A DNA stretch of 64,000 nt, taken from NCBI GenBank assembly GCA_947500135.1, contig CANMQX010000007.1, positions 172,819-236,818 on the forward strand. The letters run 5' to 3'. Below, in pieces: positions 43,328 to 51,998 of the stretch; position 1 is the first letter of the stretch, and each line of letters starts with the position of its first letter. The notes beneath the pieces were generated by a model that ran no database searches, was not told the DNA's origin, and was given only the letters and a program-made list of their open reading frames with translations. Position numbers and translations under genes: made by a program. The stretch comes from an uncultured Paracoccaceae bacterium. Lineage in GTDB: Bacteria; Pseudomonadota; Alphaproteobacteria; Rhodobacterales; Rhodobacteraceae.

Positions 43328-45285
43328 GGCCGCAGATCAAACCCGGCTATCGCGACCCCGGCTTTGTTGTCATTGCGTCCAGAGATTTCGGCCTCGATCA
43401 GGGGCAAGAGTATGGCCGCGCTTGTTCCATCCGCGGACGCTGCCGCCGCTATCAGCGGGCTGTCGGTTGAAACCGCGATCAGCAGCTGCGGGGTTTCGCC
43501 TGCGCCGTCTTCGGCGGATAATCCAAAGCTGAAGGTCGCGCTGCCGTCGCCCTGTTCGGTCAGCCGACCGGTCAGGTTATAGACGCCCCCCTTGTCAGAC
43601 ACCCAAGCCAGCCATGTGGGTCGCCCGCGCCGGTCGCTGAGCCGCCCGACTGTGGTTCCGCCGCTTTGCATCAATCCGGTGTCCAGTGTCAGCACGGGGG
43701 TTGCCGTGTCGGGGTTGCGCAGCGCATCCGCCAGCGCCAATGCTGGGCATTGTTCGGCGGTGATCCGGCGTTCCATCAGTGTCGGACGGCTATTGAATGT
43801 GTCATCATAGCTGTCGCGCAGCCCATCAAATGCGCCCGTGGTCGATGAAAAGGCGGCGATTGTGCCGCTATTGGGTCCAGCCTGCAGGCGCGTTGCAAAG
43901 ATGCAGGGTTCATCTGACCATCCGGCCAGGAACCCCTCACGCGTGTTGGTCCAAGGGTCGTCGGGGTTTTCTGGGTTGATTGGAAGCGTTGGTTGCAGGT
44001 CGGTGGTGCGGGCGGTGCCGATCAGCCCTTGCTGCCAGGCAATAAACGCCCCGATCCCGCCAAAGACCAGCAACACCAGCATCCAGCGCAGTGCGCCGCC
44101 GCCAGATGCGTCAGGCGCGGGGGTTGGGGCCTGCTGGTCAAACCCGGTGGTTTGTCCAAAGGGTGAGGCGGAGCCCGTATCCACAGGTGAAATGCTGACT
44201 GGGGCGCTGCGGCCCGGCGGCTGGCGCAGCCCGGGTACGTCCGTGTTGACGGGCGGTGCAGCGGTCCTGCTGACAAGCCCCGGATCATCCAGCATCGCGA
44301 TTACTTGTGTCATGCTTTCGGGCCGGTCCGCCGGGTCCGGCTCCAGCATTTGCGCCAGAAGCGGGCGCAGGACGGGGTCGATATCGGACAGATCAGGGAC
44401 TTCACGCCGTGCATTCACCGCCTCAACGATTGAGCTGCCCATGTCCAACGGTTTGCCCCGCAAGGCGGCGGCCATCAACAGCCCCAGCCCGTAAATATCG
44501 GTGCGCGGTCCAATTCCACCGCCGAAATGTCCCAGCTGTTCGGGTGAGATATATTTGAACTTGCCCGCCAATTGGCCGTGAAGGGTATTTTCGGCCATCT
44601 CGGTCGATTTGGCTATGCCGAAATCGATTAGTACGGCGTTATCCACCGATCCGTCGCGCAGCATCACGTTGTCGGGTGACAGATCACGGTGGATCACGTC
44701 CATCCCATGCGCGCGTTCTAACCCAGTTGCGACCCGGCGCATCAGCCCGGTGGCCTGTGGCAGGGTTAAGGGCGCCACCTCGCGGATATGGTCGGACAGG
44801 GCGGTGCCTTCGATGAATTCCATGATCAGGCAGAACCTGTCCAAATCGGCGTCGCGCACAAAATTGTAGTAGCGCACGATGGCCTGATCGGACAGTTGGC
44901 ACAATACCTTGGCTTCGCGCATGAAAAGGGCGGCGACCTTTTCGTCATGGGCCAGCGATTGCAGCACGATCTTGATTGCCACGGCATCGCCGGTAAAGAC
45001 GTTTTCGCCCCGGAACACCTCGCCCATGCCGCCTGCGTTGATCAGTTCCTTGATCTCGTAATTGTTGTTGATCAGCGTGCCGATCGGCACCTGCACTGCG
45101 GTCGCATTTTCGTTGGGTAAGGGGGCCGCATCGGGCATCGGTGCCGCCGGTGGGACGGGCGGCGGTGTAGTGATCCGTGTTGCGTCATCATCGGGTTGCG
45201 GTGCTATTTCGGTGCGATCCTCGACCGGGGGTGCGATCTGGGTCTTGTCGTCATCGCCGGGCGGGTTGGTAGGGTCGTTTGTCAT
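43324..45285 (-). CDS. ppkA: T6SS serine/threonine kinase PpkA with periplasmic domain
   Basis: 653-residue membrane kinase. An N-terminal cytoplasmic tail holds DKTQI (Thr15), DRTEI (Thr25) and a third Thr36 in a similar motif. The kinase domain spans about residues 76-332 with Lys105, catalytic Asp201 in HRDLSPDN, and DFG at 221-223. One membrane helix lies at about 400-417. The periplasmic part (about 455-653) holds two cysteines, Cys461 and Cys513, and resembles the end of the TonB-like neighbour. PpkA kinases sense a signal outside the cell and phosphorylate Fha or TssL to trigger secretion. The phosphatase gene pppA is directly upstream. Confidence 0.9.
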   Translation of the reverse strand: MTNDPTNPPGDDDKTQIAPPVEDRTEIAPQPDDDATRITTPPPVPPAAPMPDAAPLPNENATAVQVPIGTLINNNYEIKELINAGGMGEVFRGENVFTGDAVAIKIVLQSLAHDEKVAALFMREAKVLCQLSDQAIVRYYNFVRDADLDRFCLIMEFIEGTALSDHIREVAPLTLPQATGLMRRVATGLERAHGMDVIHRDLSPDNVMLRDGSVDNAVLIDFGIAKSTEMAENTLHGQLAGKFKYISPEQLGHFGGGIGPRTDIYGLGLLMAAALRGKPLDMGSSIVEAVNARREVPDLSDIDPVLRPLLAQMLEPDPADRPESMTQVIAMLDDPGLVSRTAAPPVNTDVPGLRQPPGRSAPVSISPVDTGSASPFGQTTGFDQQAPTPAPDASGGGALRWMLVLLVFGGIGAFIAWQQGLIGTARTTDLQPTLPINPENPDDPWTNTREGFLAGWSDEPCIFATRLQAGPNSGTIAAFSSTTGAFDGLRDSYDDTFNSRPTLMERRITAEQCPALALADALRNPDTATPVLTLDTGLMQSGGTTVGRLSDRRGRPTWLAWVSDKGGVYNLTGRLTEQGDGSATFSFGLSAEDGAGETPQLLIAVSTDSPLIAAAASADGTSAAILLPLIEAEISGRNDNKAGVAIAGFDLRP

Positions 45286-45294
45286 GCGGCGCCC

Positions 45295-46068
45295 CTACTC
45301 GAAATCGACCGCAGGGGCGACGAATGACGTTGCTGAACAGCGGACTACAACCGTGGTCACGTTGTCCTTGGCCCCCCGATCCAGCGTTTGCCGGATCAGC
45401 CCGTCGCAGATCGTCTGCGGCGGATGACCCGACCGCAAGGCAAGCTGAATATCGTCATCGCTGCAATGTTCGGTCAGCCCGTCAGAGCAGAGCAGGAATA
45501 TGTCACCTTCGACCAATTCCCCATCAACCACATCGCAGCGTGGGGCATCGGTGACCCCGATGGCCCGCGTGATGACGTTCTTGCGCGGCCAATGTTCCGC
45601 CTCTGCGGCGGAAATCAGTCCGGCCTCGAACAATTCACGCACTTCGGTGTGGTCCTTGGTCAGTTGGGTCAGCGCCCCGTCACGCAGCAGATAGATGCGG
45701 CTATCGCCCGACCAGATGCAGATGAACCGATCCTCGAATGTCAAAAGCGCCACCAGTGTCGCCCCAACTGTGCCGCCCCCAAGGACCGCCGCGTGTTGCC
45801 TGATCCGGTCATGCGCCCGCCCCAGCCGTTCCATGAACCGCGCCTGCAAATCCTCGGGCGAGCTGCCATAACCGACCGAGGCAAGCTCTGCCACGATGGT
45901 CTGGCTGGCGAAATCACCGGCGTCATGTCCGCCCATCCCATCGGCGACCACCCAGACCCCGAATTCCGGTTTGGTCAGATAGCTGTCTTCGTTATGCGCG
46001 CGGACCATGCCCGTATCAGTGGCGGCCCCGGTTTCGATATCAAAATACTCGGTCTGCACTTGGGTCAT
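45295..46068 (-). CDS. pppA: T6SS PP2C phosphatase PppA
   Basis: 257-residue PP2C-family phosphatase that reverses PpkA phosphorylation. Motifs are TDTGMVRAHNEDSYL (residues about 18-32), VVADGMGGHDAGDF with metal-binding Asp43-Gly44, and FLLCSDGLTEHCSDDDI near the C-terminus. Cytoplasmic. The ATG at 46068 overlaps the tagF stop by four bases (ATGA) and is preferred to an open frame starting at 46188. In Agrobacterium tagF and pppA are fused; here they are separate but coupled. Confidence 0.9.
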   Translation of the reverse strand: MTQVQTEYFDIETGAATDTGMVRAHNEDSYLTKPEFGVWVVADGMGGHDAGDFASQTIVAELASVGYGSSPEDLQARFMERLGRAHDRIRQHAAVLGGGTVGATLVALLTFEDRFICIWSGDSRIYLLRDGALTQLTKDHTEVRELFEAGLISAAEAEHWPRKNVITRAIGVTDAPRCDVVDGELVEGDIFLLCSDGLTEHCSDDDIQLALRSGHPPQTICDGLIRQTLDRGAKDNVTTVVVRCSATSFVAPAVDFE

Positions 46069-46766
46069 AGCATCGCAGCCTCGTTTTCTGGGGCGGTGAA
46101 TGCGGCGCCCATCATCCAAGCAAAGGCGGCGGCGCCTGGTAAACCGTTGGTGACATAAAGTGCTGATCCACCCTGATCGCTGCGCCACAAATAGGTGCGC
46201 GTCGCCTGCGCCCGGGCCGTATCTGCGGCGGCGACATCAGACCAGAGCCGGTTCACATCACCATCGGGCCGTGATGCCCAGAAATCCGTGGCTGGCAGCG
46301 GATCAGCTGCCGAAAGCCCCGGCAGCATTGCGTCGGCAAAGCGTGCTGCCATGGCGCGTGCGTCATCATCGCCCCGTGCGTAGCCGTTCAGAAAACCATC
46401 AATCGCGTCATAGAATTGCTGATCGGGGTCGGTGGGTGGTGGGGCAATCGCCGCCCCTTCAACACCGGCCAGCAGGGGAAAGCGACGGCCCACCTTGTCG
46501 CGTGCCGCTGCCATCATCCCACAAAAACCGCGCCCTTCGGGCGTCAGCGCAGGACCGATCCAGATGCGCATCACCGGAGCGTTGTCATAATGTGTTTCCC
46601 ACGCATCGGCGACGCCGTCGCGCAGTTGGGGCAGCATGTGGTTCAGCCAGCGTTCAAGACAATCGGACAGCGATTGCGACAGGCCCGCCGTGATGAAATC
46701 GCCAAATTCCGGGTGCTTGCCGTAAAAACCGGCTGCCATCTGGTTATGTTGCAGGGATTGGTCCAC
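46065..46766 (-). CDS. tagF: T6SS-associated protein TagF
   Basis: 233-residue cytoplasmic TagF. The N-terminal AGFYGKHPEFGDFITAGLSQ is the family signature, followed by WLNHMLPQLRDGVADAWETH and the WIGPALTPEGRGFCGMMAA segment. TagF holds the system off after translation, in known systems by binding Fha, and is relieved independently of the kinase. It lies between tssM and pppA, with four bases between it and tssM. Confidence 0.9.
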   Translation of the reverse strand: MDQSLQHNQMAAGFYGKHPEFGDFITAGLSQSLSDCLERWLNHMLPQLRDGVADAWETHYDNAPVMRIWIGPALTPEGRGFCGMMAAARDKVGRRFPLLAGVEGAAIAPPPTDPDQQFYDAIDGFLNGYARGDDDARAMAARFADAMLPGLSAADPLPATDFWASRPDGDVNRLWSDVAAADTARAQATRTYLWRSDQGGSALYVTNGLPGAAAFAWMMGAAFTAPENEAAML

Positions 46767-46770
46767 CGGA

Positions 46771-49700
46771 TCAGTCCACGCTTTGCGGGCAGCTGAAATT
46801 CGTTAGTTCGGGCATCGTGAACGGGTTGAAATTGGACGCAAATGTCATGTCAAATCGCACCGCCCGGCCCGCGAAAATATGGGTCAAACGTACACCGTTG
46901 CCCAGATCGCGTGGCTGCTGTCCGGACCGAATGAAATCAACAATCGCCCATTGCCCGCCGCTCCATTGTCGGGGGCGTACGGAGGTTTCAAACCGCGAAT
47001 CCGTGTTCATTTCAACGACATTGCCGGTGCCGGGCCAGGTGATGGATTGCGAAGTGCCATCCTTGATCAATTCGACCTTTTCATCATTTACGCTGATCGT
47101 GACATTGACCAAGTCACCGGGCAGGTCCTCGGGCGAGAAGGTGATCACGACCTCTGGCTGGCGTTCGCCGCTGGGAAAGAAAGCGCGCTGTATCTTGTCG
47201 GCCCGTTCAAACTGCAAAAGCATATTGGTGGACAAACGCCCGGCCAGTGGGCTGCCATTGCGCACCCGGAACCCATCATTCGTCTTGTCCACATGACGGC
47301 TGAGATAGGTGTCATAATAGGTTTGCATCGTGCCACCTGGACCAAAGAATCGGCTGAAATCCTGCACCGAGACATGCCGCGCGCTGCCCAGATCAAACGG
47401 GTAATAGCCATCCACGCTTTGGCGGCATTCAAAGGCCACGGTATTGCCCATTTCGCGGTTCATTTCACCGATATCGGCATCTGTCGCTTCGGCCTCAAAA
47501 TCGCTTTTGACGTCGTTGAGGTATCGGCCAATCGGCCCTGGCAGGTTCGAATTATAGCGGGTCAGATCGTTCAGAAGACCGGGCAAAAGCTGTCCTTCGA
47601 CGCCGCCGGGGGCCTGTACGGCCAAGCGGCGGTTTTGCTGGATCTGCTCCATCGTGGCAAGGATCACGTCAATGGGCCGCCCGGCAGCGCCTTGTTCCAC
47701 GGCGCGGTGCCAGAGTTCGAACCGGTCTTCGATCCGTTCTGCTTCGCGTCTTGGTCCGCCCTCACCGCCGCCAACGCGCTGCTGGTTCTTGGCGCTGTTG
47801 CTGGCCGCCTCAAGCAGGATGCGCTGCAAGCCGCCAGATGTCTGTTTGAACCGCTGGAACATCTGCCCACCGACATCGGCACTAACGCCACCCGTCGCCA
47901 TGGCGGCGGGGTCGATGCTTTCTAATTCATCCAGAAAGCTGGTCAGTTTGGTTTCGCGCACCACCGCATTTGCCAGCCGCACGATGGGGGAGGCGAATTG
48001 TGAGGATGCCGTGCCAAGCGCCGTGTAGTTAGGCGCATCACCGGCCATGTTATTGACCTGCACCCGGTCCAGCATGTCCGACCACGCGGTTTCAAAGTCG
48101 CGGGCATATTGGCGTTGCAGGGCCTGTTCCAGCCCGGCCAGTTGGCTATCGTAATTGACCGCATTGGCCTGATCGCCCAATACCCACTTGTCGTTTTCCA
48201 GAACCGCGCCGACCTCTAGCACCTGATCAAGAAAGAAGAACCAGTAGCCGTCAAATGTATAAAGCGCGGGTACGCTGAGTGCAGAAAAATCGCTGCCATC
48301 ATTGGTGGCGAATACGATAGGCCCTTCAGGGTGCAGTTCCTCTGCCAGATTGAAATCGGGCAGGGCCGATTGCCGGGCCTTGTCCTGAATGATGGCATAG
48401 GCTTGATCGACCAGTGACATCTGCACGATGGCGCTGCGTGACAGCGTGATGGCCGCATCATCAACGGGGATCGCGATATTCTTGGTGTCGTCCAGTTCCA
48501 GCATATTGGCCAGATGCTGTTTCAGGGCGTCGCCGGTCGCCTGATTGCCCAACCCGGCAAAGGCGTCATCCCATATCGGTCCAAACCAAGCCTTGATCGC
48601 GTCATCATCGGGGCGTGGCCCAAGGCCCGCCAACAGCATATAGACTTTCAGCGCGCGGTAAATTTCGGCTGGATCGCCCTGTTCACGCAAACTGGGTAGC
48701 CGCTGTTCCAGATCGAGGATCAAGCGGGGCCGCAACATCTGTTCGAGCGCATCCCCGTAAGACGCCTGACCGGCGGTGTTGATCCGTGCCAGTTGGCGCA
48801 GCCCGAACCCGTTCCATGTGGTTTCTTCGACAATCGCCCCGTCATTCAGGGTGACGTCCTGCATCTGGTCCAGATAGGGTAAGATGGACACGACATCGGA
48901 GTTATCAACCTCTGTCCGGTTCAGTTCGGTCTGGGCGGTATTGGCATATTCGAATGCTTGCTGTTCAACCGTGTCGACGTAATTCTTGTTCTGCCAAAAG
49001 CTGAAGCCAAGCCCGGCCAGCAGGGCGGCGGTGCCCAGCCCGATGGTCGACAGGCCCAACAAGCGCAAAATACGGGCGCGGCGGACGGCGCGGGCGTCAT
49101 GCCCCACCCAGTCACGCTCTTCAAAGATCACCCGCCGCAGCACATCATGCAGGAAAAAGCTTTTGCCCTGACCGGACATGAATGAAGGGGCGAATGCGCC
49201 CGGTGCCTGGTCATTGCGCGACATGGCCCCAAGGACCTGATCAATTGGCGTGCCTTCCTGCGTGCCAGAGGTAAAGTAGAACCCCCGCAGGATTGCGCTG
49301 GATTTGTACCGGGTGGGTTCAAAGATGCGGCGCAGGAAATCGCTGACATTGTCGCGTAGCAGGGCCATCTGGCCAGGCAGGCCAAAGATGGCGACGCGGC
49401 TGATCCCATCGGGTTCTTCGGTCAGCCGGTCGATTAATTCATCCGACAGGCGCGATACCAGCTGGTCAAACTCTGCCGGGACCTGTTCGTGGGTTTGCGT
49501 CTTGCGGTCTTTGGTTTGAAAGGTCACGCCCCAAGCCGCCTTTCGTCGGTTCAGGCTGAAACTGCTGAAATATTCCCGGAAGCCCGAGATCAGATCGCAT
49601 TTCGTGAACAGCACATAAACCGGGAAATCGATGCGCAGCTTTTCATGCACCTCGCCCAGACGGGCGCGCACGATCTCGGAATGTTGTGCCAGCTGTTCGG

Positions 49701-50379
49701 GTGTGGCGTTCATCATATCCTCGACCGAGAAGGCCAGGATCACGCCGTTGATCGGCTGTTTCGGGCGTGATTTTTTCAGCAGATCAAGGAAAGACTGCCA
49801 ACTGCTTTCATCCGCTGTCTTGTCGCTGTCTTGGGTTGTGTAGCGGCCTGCGGTGTCGATCAGGATCGCGTCTTCGGCAAACCACCAGTCGCAATAGCGG
49901 GTGCCGCCAAAGCCAGACACGACGCCCGCATCATCCGCGTTGGACAGGGGAAATTCGATGCCGGAATTGCGCAGGGCGGTGGTTTTCCCGGCACCGGGTG
50001 GGCCGATGATCACATACCATGGCAGATCATAGAGATAGGATGCGCCGCCCGATTTTTTCAACGTGGCCAGTGCCCCGTTCATCCGTTCGGCCAGAACCGT
50101 GCCATCGCCGGTGGGTTCAGGCGGGGTCAGCGCCTCTTCGATATCACGCGCAGCGGCGCGGCGTTTACGCCAGCCAAGGATCTGGAACAGCAGGATCAGC
50201 CCCACAATCACCCCGATCAGGGTGGCACGCAGCCAGACCGTCGACATGATCGCGATGCCTGTCATCGGGAACCCGATCCAGATCGCGACAATCACACAAA
50301 GGATGCCAAGGATGATCGCCGGGATACGCATCCAAGGGCGCCAGCGCAGGAAACGGAACACAATGCGGAAAATGTTCAA
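46771..50379 (-). CDS. tssM: Type VI membrane complex protein TssM (IcmF)
   Basis: 1202-residue inner-membrane protein. Two N-terminal helices (about residues 18-38 and 45-68) flank a cytoplasmic NTPase domain with an intact Walker A, GPPGAGKT (126-133), then a third helix near 440-460 (LLGLSTIGLGTAALLAGLGF) and a large periplasmic part. The C-terminal region (about 1070-1202) carries the TssJ-binding-type beta domain. It starts with TTG (50379-50377) overlapping the tssL stop as TTGA, with GAGGGGA upstream. Length is normal. TssM with TssL, and normally TssJ, forms the trans-envelope complex. Confidence 0.95.
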   Translation of the reverse strand: MNIFRIVFRFLRWRPWMRIPAIILGILCVIVAIWIGFPMTGIAIMSTVWLRATLIGVIVGLILLFQILGWRKRRAAARDIEEALTPPEPTGDGTVLAERMNGALATLKKSGGASYLYDLPWYVIIGPPGAGKTTALRNSGIEFPLSNADDAGVVSGFGGTRYCDWWFAEDAILIDTAGRYTTQDSDKTADESSWQSFLDLLKKSRPKQPINGVILAFSVEDMMNATPEQLAQHSEIVRARLGEVHEKLRIDFPVYVLFTKCDLISGFREYFSSFSLNRRKAAWGVTFQTKDRKTQTHEQVPAEFDQLVSRLSDELIDRLTEEPDGISRVAIFGLPGQMALLRDNVSDFLRRIFEPTRYKSSAILRGFYFTSGTQEGTPIDQVLGAMSRNDQAPGAFAPSFMSGQGKSFFLHDVLRRVIFEERDWVGHDARAVRRARILRLLGLSTIGLGTAALLAGLGFSFWQNKNYVDTVEQQAFEYANTAQTELNRTEVDNSDVVSILPYLDQMQDVTLNDGAIVEETTWNGFGLRQLARINTAGQASYGDALEQMLRPRLILDLEQRLPSLREQGDPAEIYRALKVYMLLAGLGPRPDDDAIKAWFGPIWDDAFAGLGNQATGDALKQHLANMLELDDTKNIAIPVDDAAITLSRSAIVQMSLVDQAYAIIQDKARQSALPDFNLAEELHPEGPIVFATNDGSDFSALSVPALYTFDGYWFFFLDQVLEVGAVLENDKWVLGDQANAVNYDSQLAGLEQALQRQYARDFETAWSDMLDRVQVNNMAGDAPNYTALGTASSQFASPIVRLANAVVRETKLTSFLDELESIDPAAMATGGVSADVGGQMFQRFKQTSGGLQRILLEAASNSAKNQQRVGGGEGGPRREAERIEDRFELWHRAVEQGAAGRPIDVILATMEQIQQNRRLAVQAPGGVEGQLLPGLLNDLTRYNSNLPGPIGRYLNDVKSDFEAEATDADIGEMNREMGNTVAFECRQSVDGYYPFDLGSARHVSVQDFSRFFGPGGTMQTYYDTYLSRHVDKTNDGFRVRNGSPLAGRLSTNMLLQFERADKIQRAFFPSGERQPEVVITFSPEDLPGDLVNVTISVNDEKVELIKDGTSQSITWPGTGNVVEMNTDSRFETSVRPRQWSGGQWAIVDFIRSGQQPRDLGNGVRLTHIFAGRAVRFDMTFASNFNPFTMPELTNFSCPQSVD

Positions 50380-51998
50380 AACGTCCCCTCCCGGGCCAGC
50401 ATGATTTCGACCCGCCGGTTTTGCGCCTTGCCGTCGGCGGAGTCGTTGCTGGCGATGGGCTGTGTTTCGCCCTTACCATCCACGGTGATGCGGTCGGCTG
50501 ATCCGCCGCAACCTGCGCCGTCTGCGGGGACGGGCACATCAATCGCTTGCCCGTTTGCGTCAACCATGGTGACGGCGACACTGTCACATGCGGGGGCCGA
50601 CAGACCATCGCGCAGGATGGTGGCCACGGATTCGGCACGGGCGACGGAGAGTTCGGTGTTGGTCTTGTACCGGCCACGCCCTGACAGCGGGTCACTATCG
50701 GTATGGCCAACCACGCGGATTGGTCCGCTTTCACTGTTCAGGATGCGCGTAATTTCGGGGGCTACGTCCTGAAAAGCGGGCGACAGTTCGGTGCTGCCCC
50801 GGTTGAACAGCAAGGCGTTGCCGACCCGGATAAAGATGAAATTGCCCTGAATACCCACCTCAACCGATCCATCGGCTATCAGATCGGACAGGCCATCCTT
50901 GATCCGGTCCAGCTGGGTCTGGTCTGGTTCTGGCGGCTGGAACGGCTCAATCTCGAAATTGCGGATCAGGGTGATTTGGCTGACATTCTGGTGCAGGCCG
51001 GTCAGATCGGCGGCGACGGCATTGCCGCCCCGGTTCAACAGGGTGGACAAGGTGGCGAATGTGCCAACGATCAGGGCTCCGGCCACCGCAGCGTAAATCC
51101 ACAAGGGCAAACCGCCGAATTTACGCCGCCCACCCAAGGGCACGCCGGCCCAATTGACCGAGATGTCTTCATCCGGGCGTGGCTTTACCCGGCGCAGTGT
51201 TTCGTAAATCGCCGACCGGATGCGCGACAGTTCAACCGCACCATTGGGGGCTGTGCGATACTGCCCTTCAAAACCCAGTGACAGGCAGGTCAGCATCAGT
51301 TCCAGCAAGTTAAAGCGCTGGGCGGGGGCCTGCATCGCCTTTTCCGCCTCTTGAAAGAACCCGACACCGGAATCGCGGCGCTGAAAGAACCGGGCGACCA
51401 TCGAATATTGAATCCAGACACCCCGATCGGCCCCCGGCAGGTTCTGGACGATGTCATCGGCGGTACCGGATAGGGCGTATTTGGCAACCTGCGCTTCATG
51501 CGGGTCGGCGCCAGCGGCGACGGCATTGGCCTCAAACTCGGTCAGTTCGCGGGTCACATGTTCCATCAGCGGCTGGGCCTGCATTTCGACCATACCGGTG
51601 CGCAAGCGGCCAAACAGGATCAGCAGATTGGCGGCAGCAGCAAGCAAGGGATTGCTTGGCCCACCTTTGCCCAACCCCTTGGCCCGCAAGGCTTCCTGCA
51701 AAGAAATGCGCGGGGTTTGTAGCGGGGCCGCCTGCGGTTGGTCGCTGGGGATGTCGGGGAAAAAGCTGTCGCTGGGGGCGTTGGGTCGCCCCATGTCACC
51801 GCCCGGTTGCGGTGTAGCCCCGCCCAGCCATGTGTTGCCGCCCGGTGGGGCCGGGCGTGGCGGGGTTGGGCCGGGCGTTGGTGCAGGTGGTGGCACCGCA
51901 CCGCCGATGACAGTCCGGTCACCATTATTCGGCGGCGAGGGTTTGGCCCCCGGCAAGGGGCCACCAAATACCGTCTTGTCGTCGTCATCATCCGACAT
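50376..51998 (-). CDS. tssL: Type VI membrane complex protein TssL with OmpA domain
   Basis: 540-residue TssL. A Pro-rich cytoplasmic tail (residues 1-100) holds three repeats, KTVFGG (Thr9), RTVIGG (Thr29) and NTWLGG (Thr56), followed by the DotU domain (about 105-290) with LLELMLTCLSLGFEGQYRT. One membrane helix lies near 308-328. The periplasmic OmpA-like domain (about 395-540) binds peptidoglycan (RVVGHTDSDPLSGRG, LSVARAESVATILRDGL). The start ATG at 51998 overlaps the tssK stop by one base (TGATG) with GGAG upstream. The tail motifs fit phosphothreonine targets for an FHA protein. Confidence 0.95.
   Translation of the reverse strand: MSDDDDDKTVFGGPLPGAKPSPPNNGDRTVIGGAVPPPAPTPGPTPPRPAPPGGNTWLGGATPQPGGDMGRPNAPSDSFFPDIPSDQPQAAPLQTPRISLQEALRAKGLGKGGPSNPLLAAAANLLILFGRLRTGMVEMQAQPLMEHVTRELTEFEANAVAAGADPHEAQVAKYALSGTADDIVQNLPGADRGVWIQYSMVARFFQRRDSGVGFFQEAEKAMQAPAQRFNLLELMLTCLSLGFEGQYRTAPNGAVELSRIRSAIYETLRRVKPRPDEDISVNWAGVPLGGRRKFGGLPLWIYAAVAGALIVGTFATLSTLLNRGGNAVAADLTGLHQNVSQITLIRNFEIEPFQPPEPDQTQLDRIKDGLSDLIADGSVEVGIQGNFIFIRVGNALLFNRGSTELSPAFQDVAPEITRILNSESGPIRVVGHTDSDPLSGRGRYKTNTELSVARAESVATILRDGLSAPACDSVAVTMVDANGQAIDVPVPADGAGCGGSADRITVDGKGETQPIASNDSADGKAQNRRVEIMLAREGTF

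Noticed and set aside
46879..47925. 348-codon forward frame opposite tssM
   Set aside because: It is antisense to the periplasmic part of tssM, with no ribosome site and no domain.
49831..50772. 313-codon forward frame opposite tssM and tssL
   Set aside because: It spans the junction of two overlapping reverse genes and has no ribosome site or domain.
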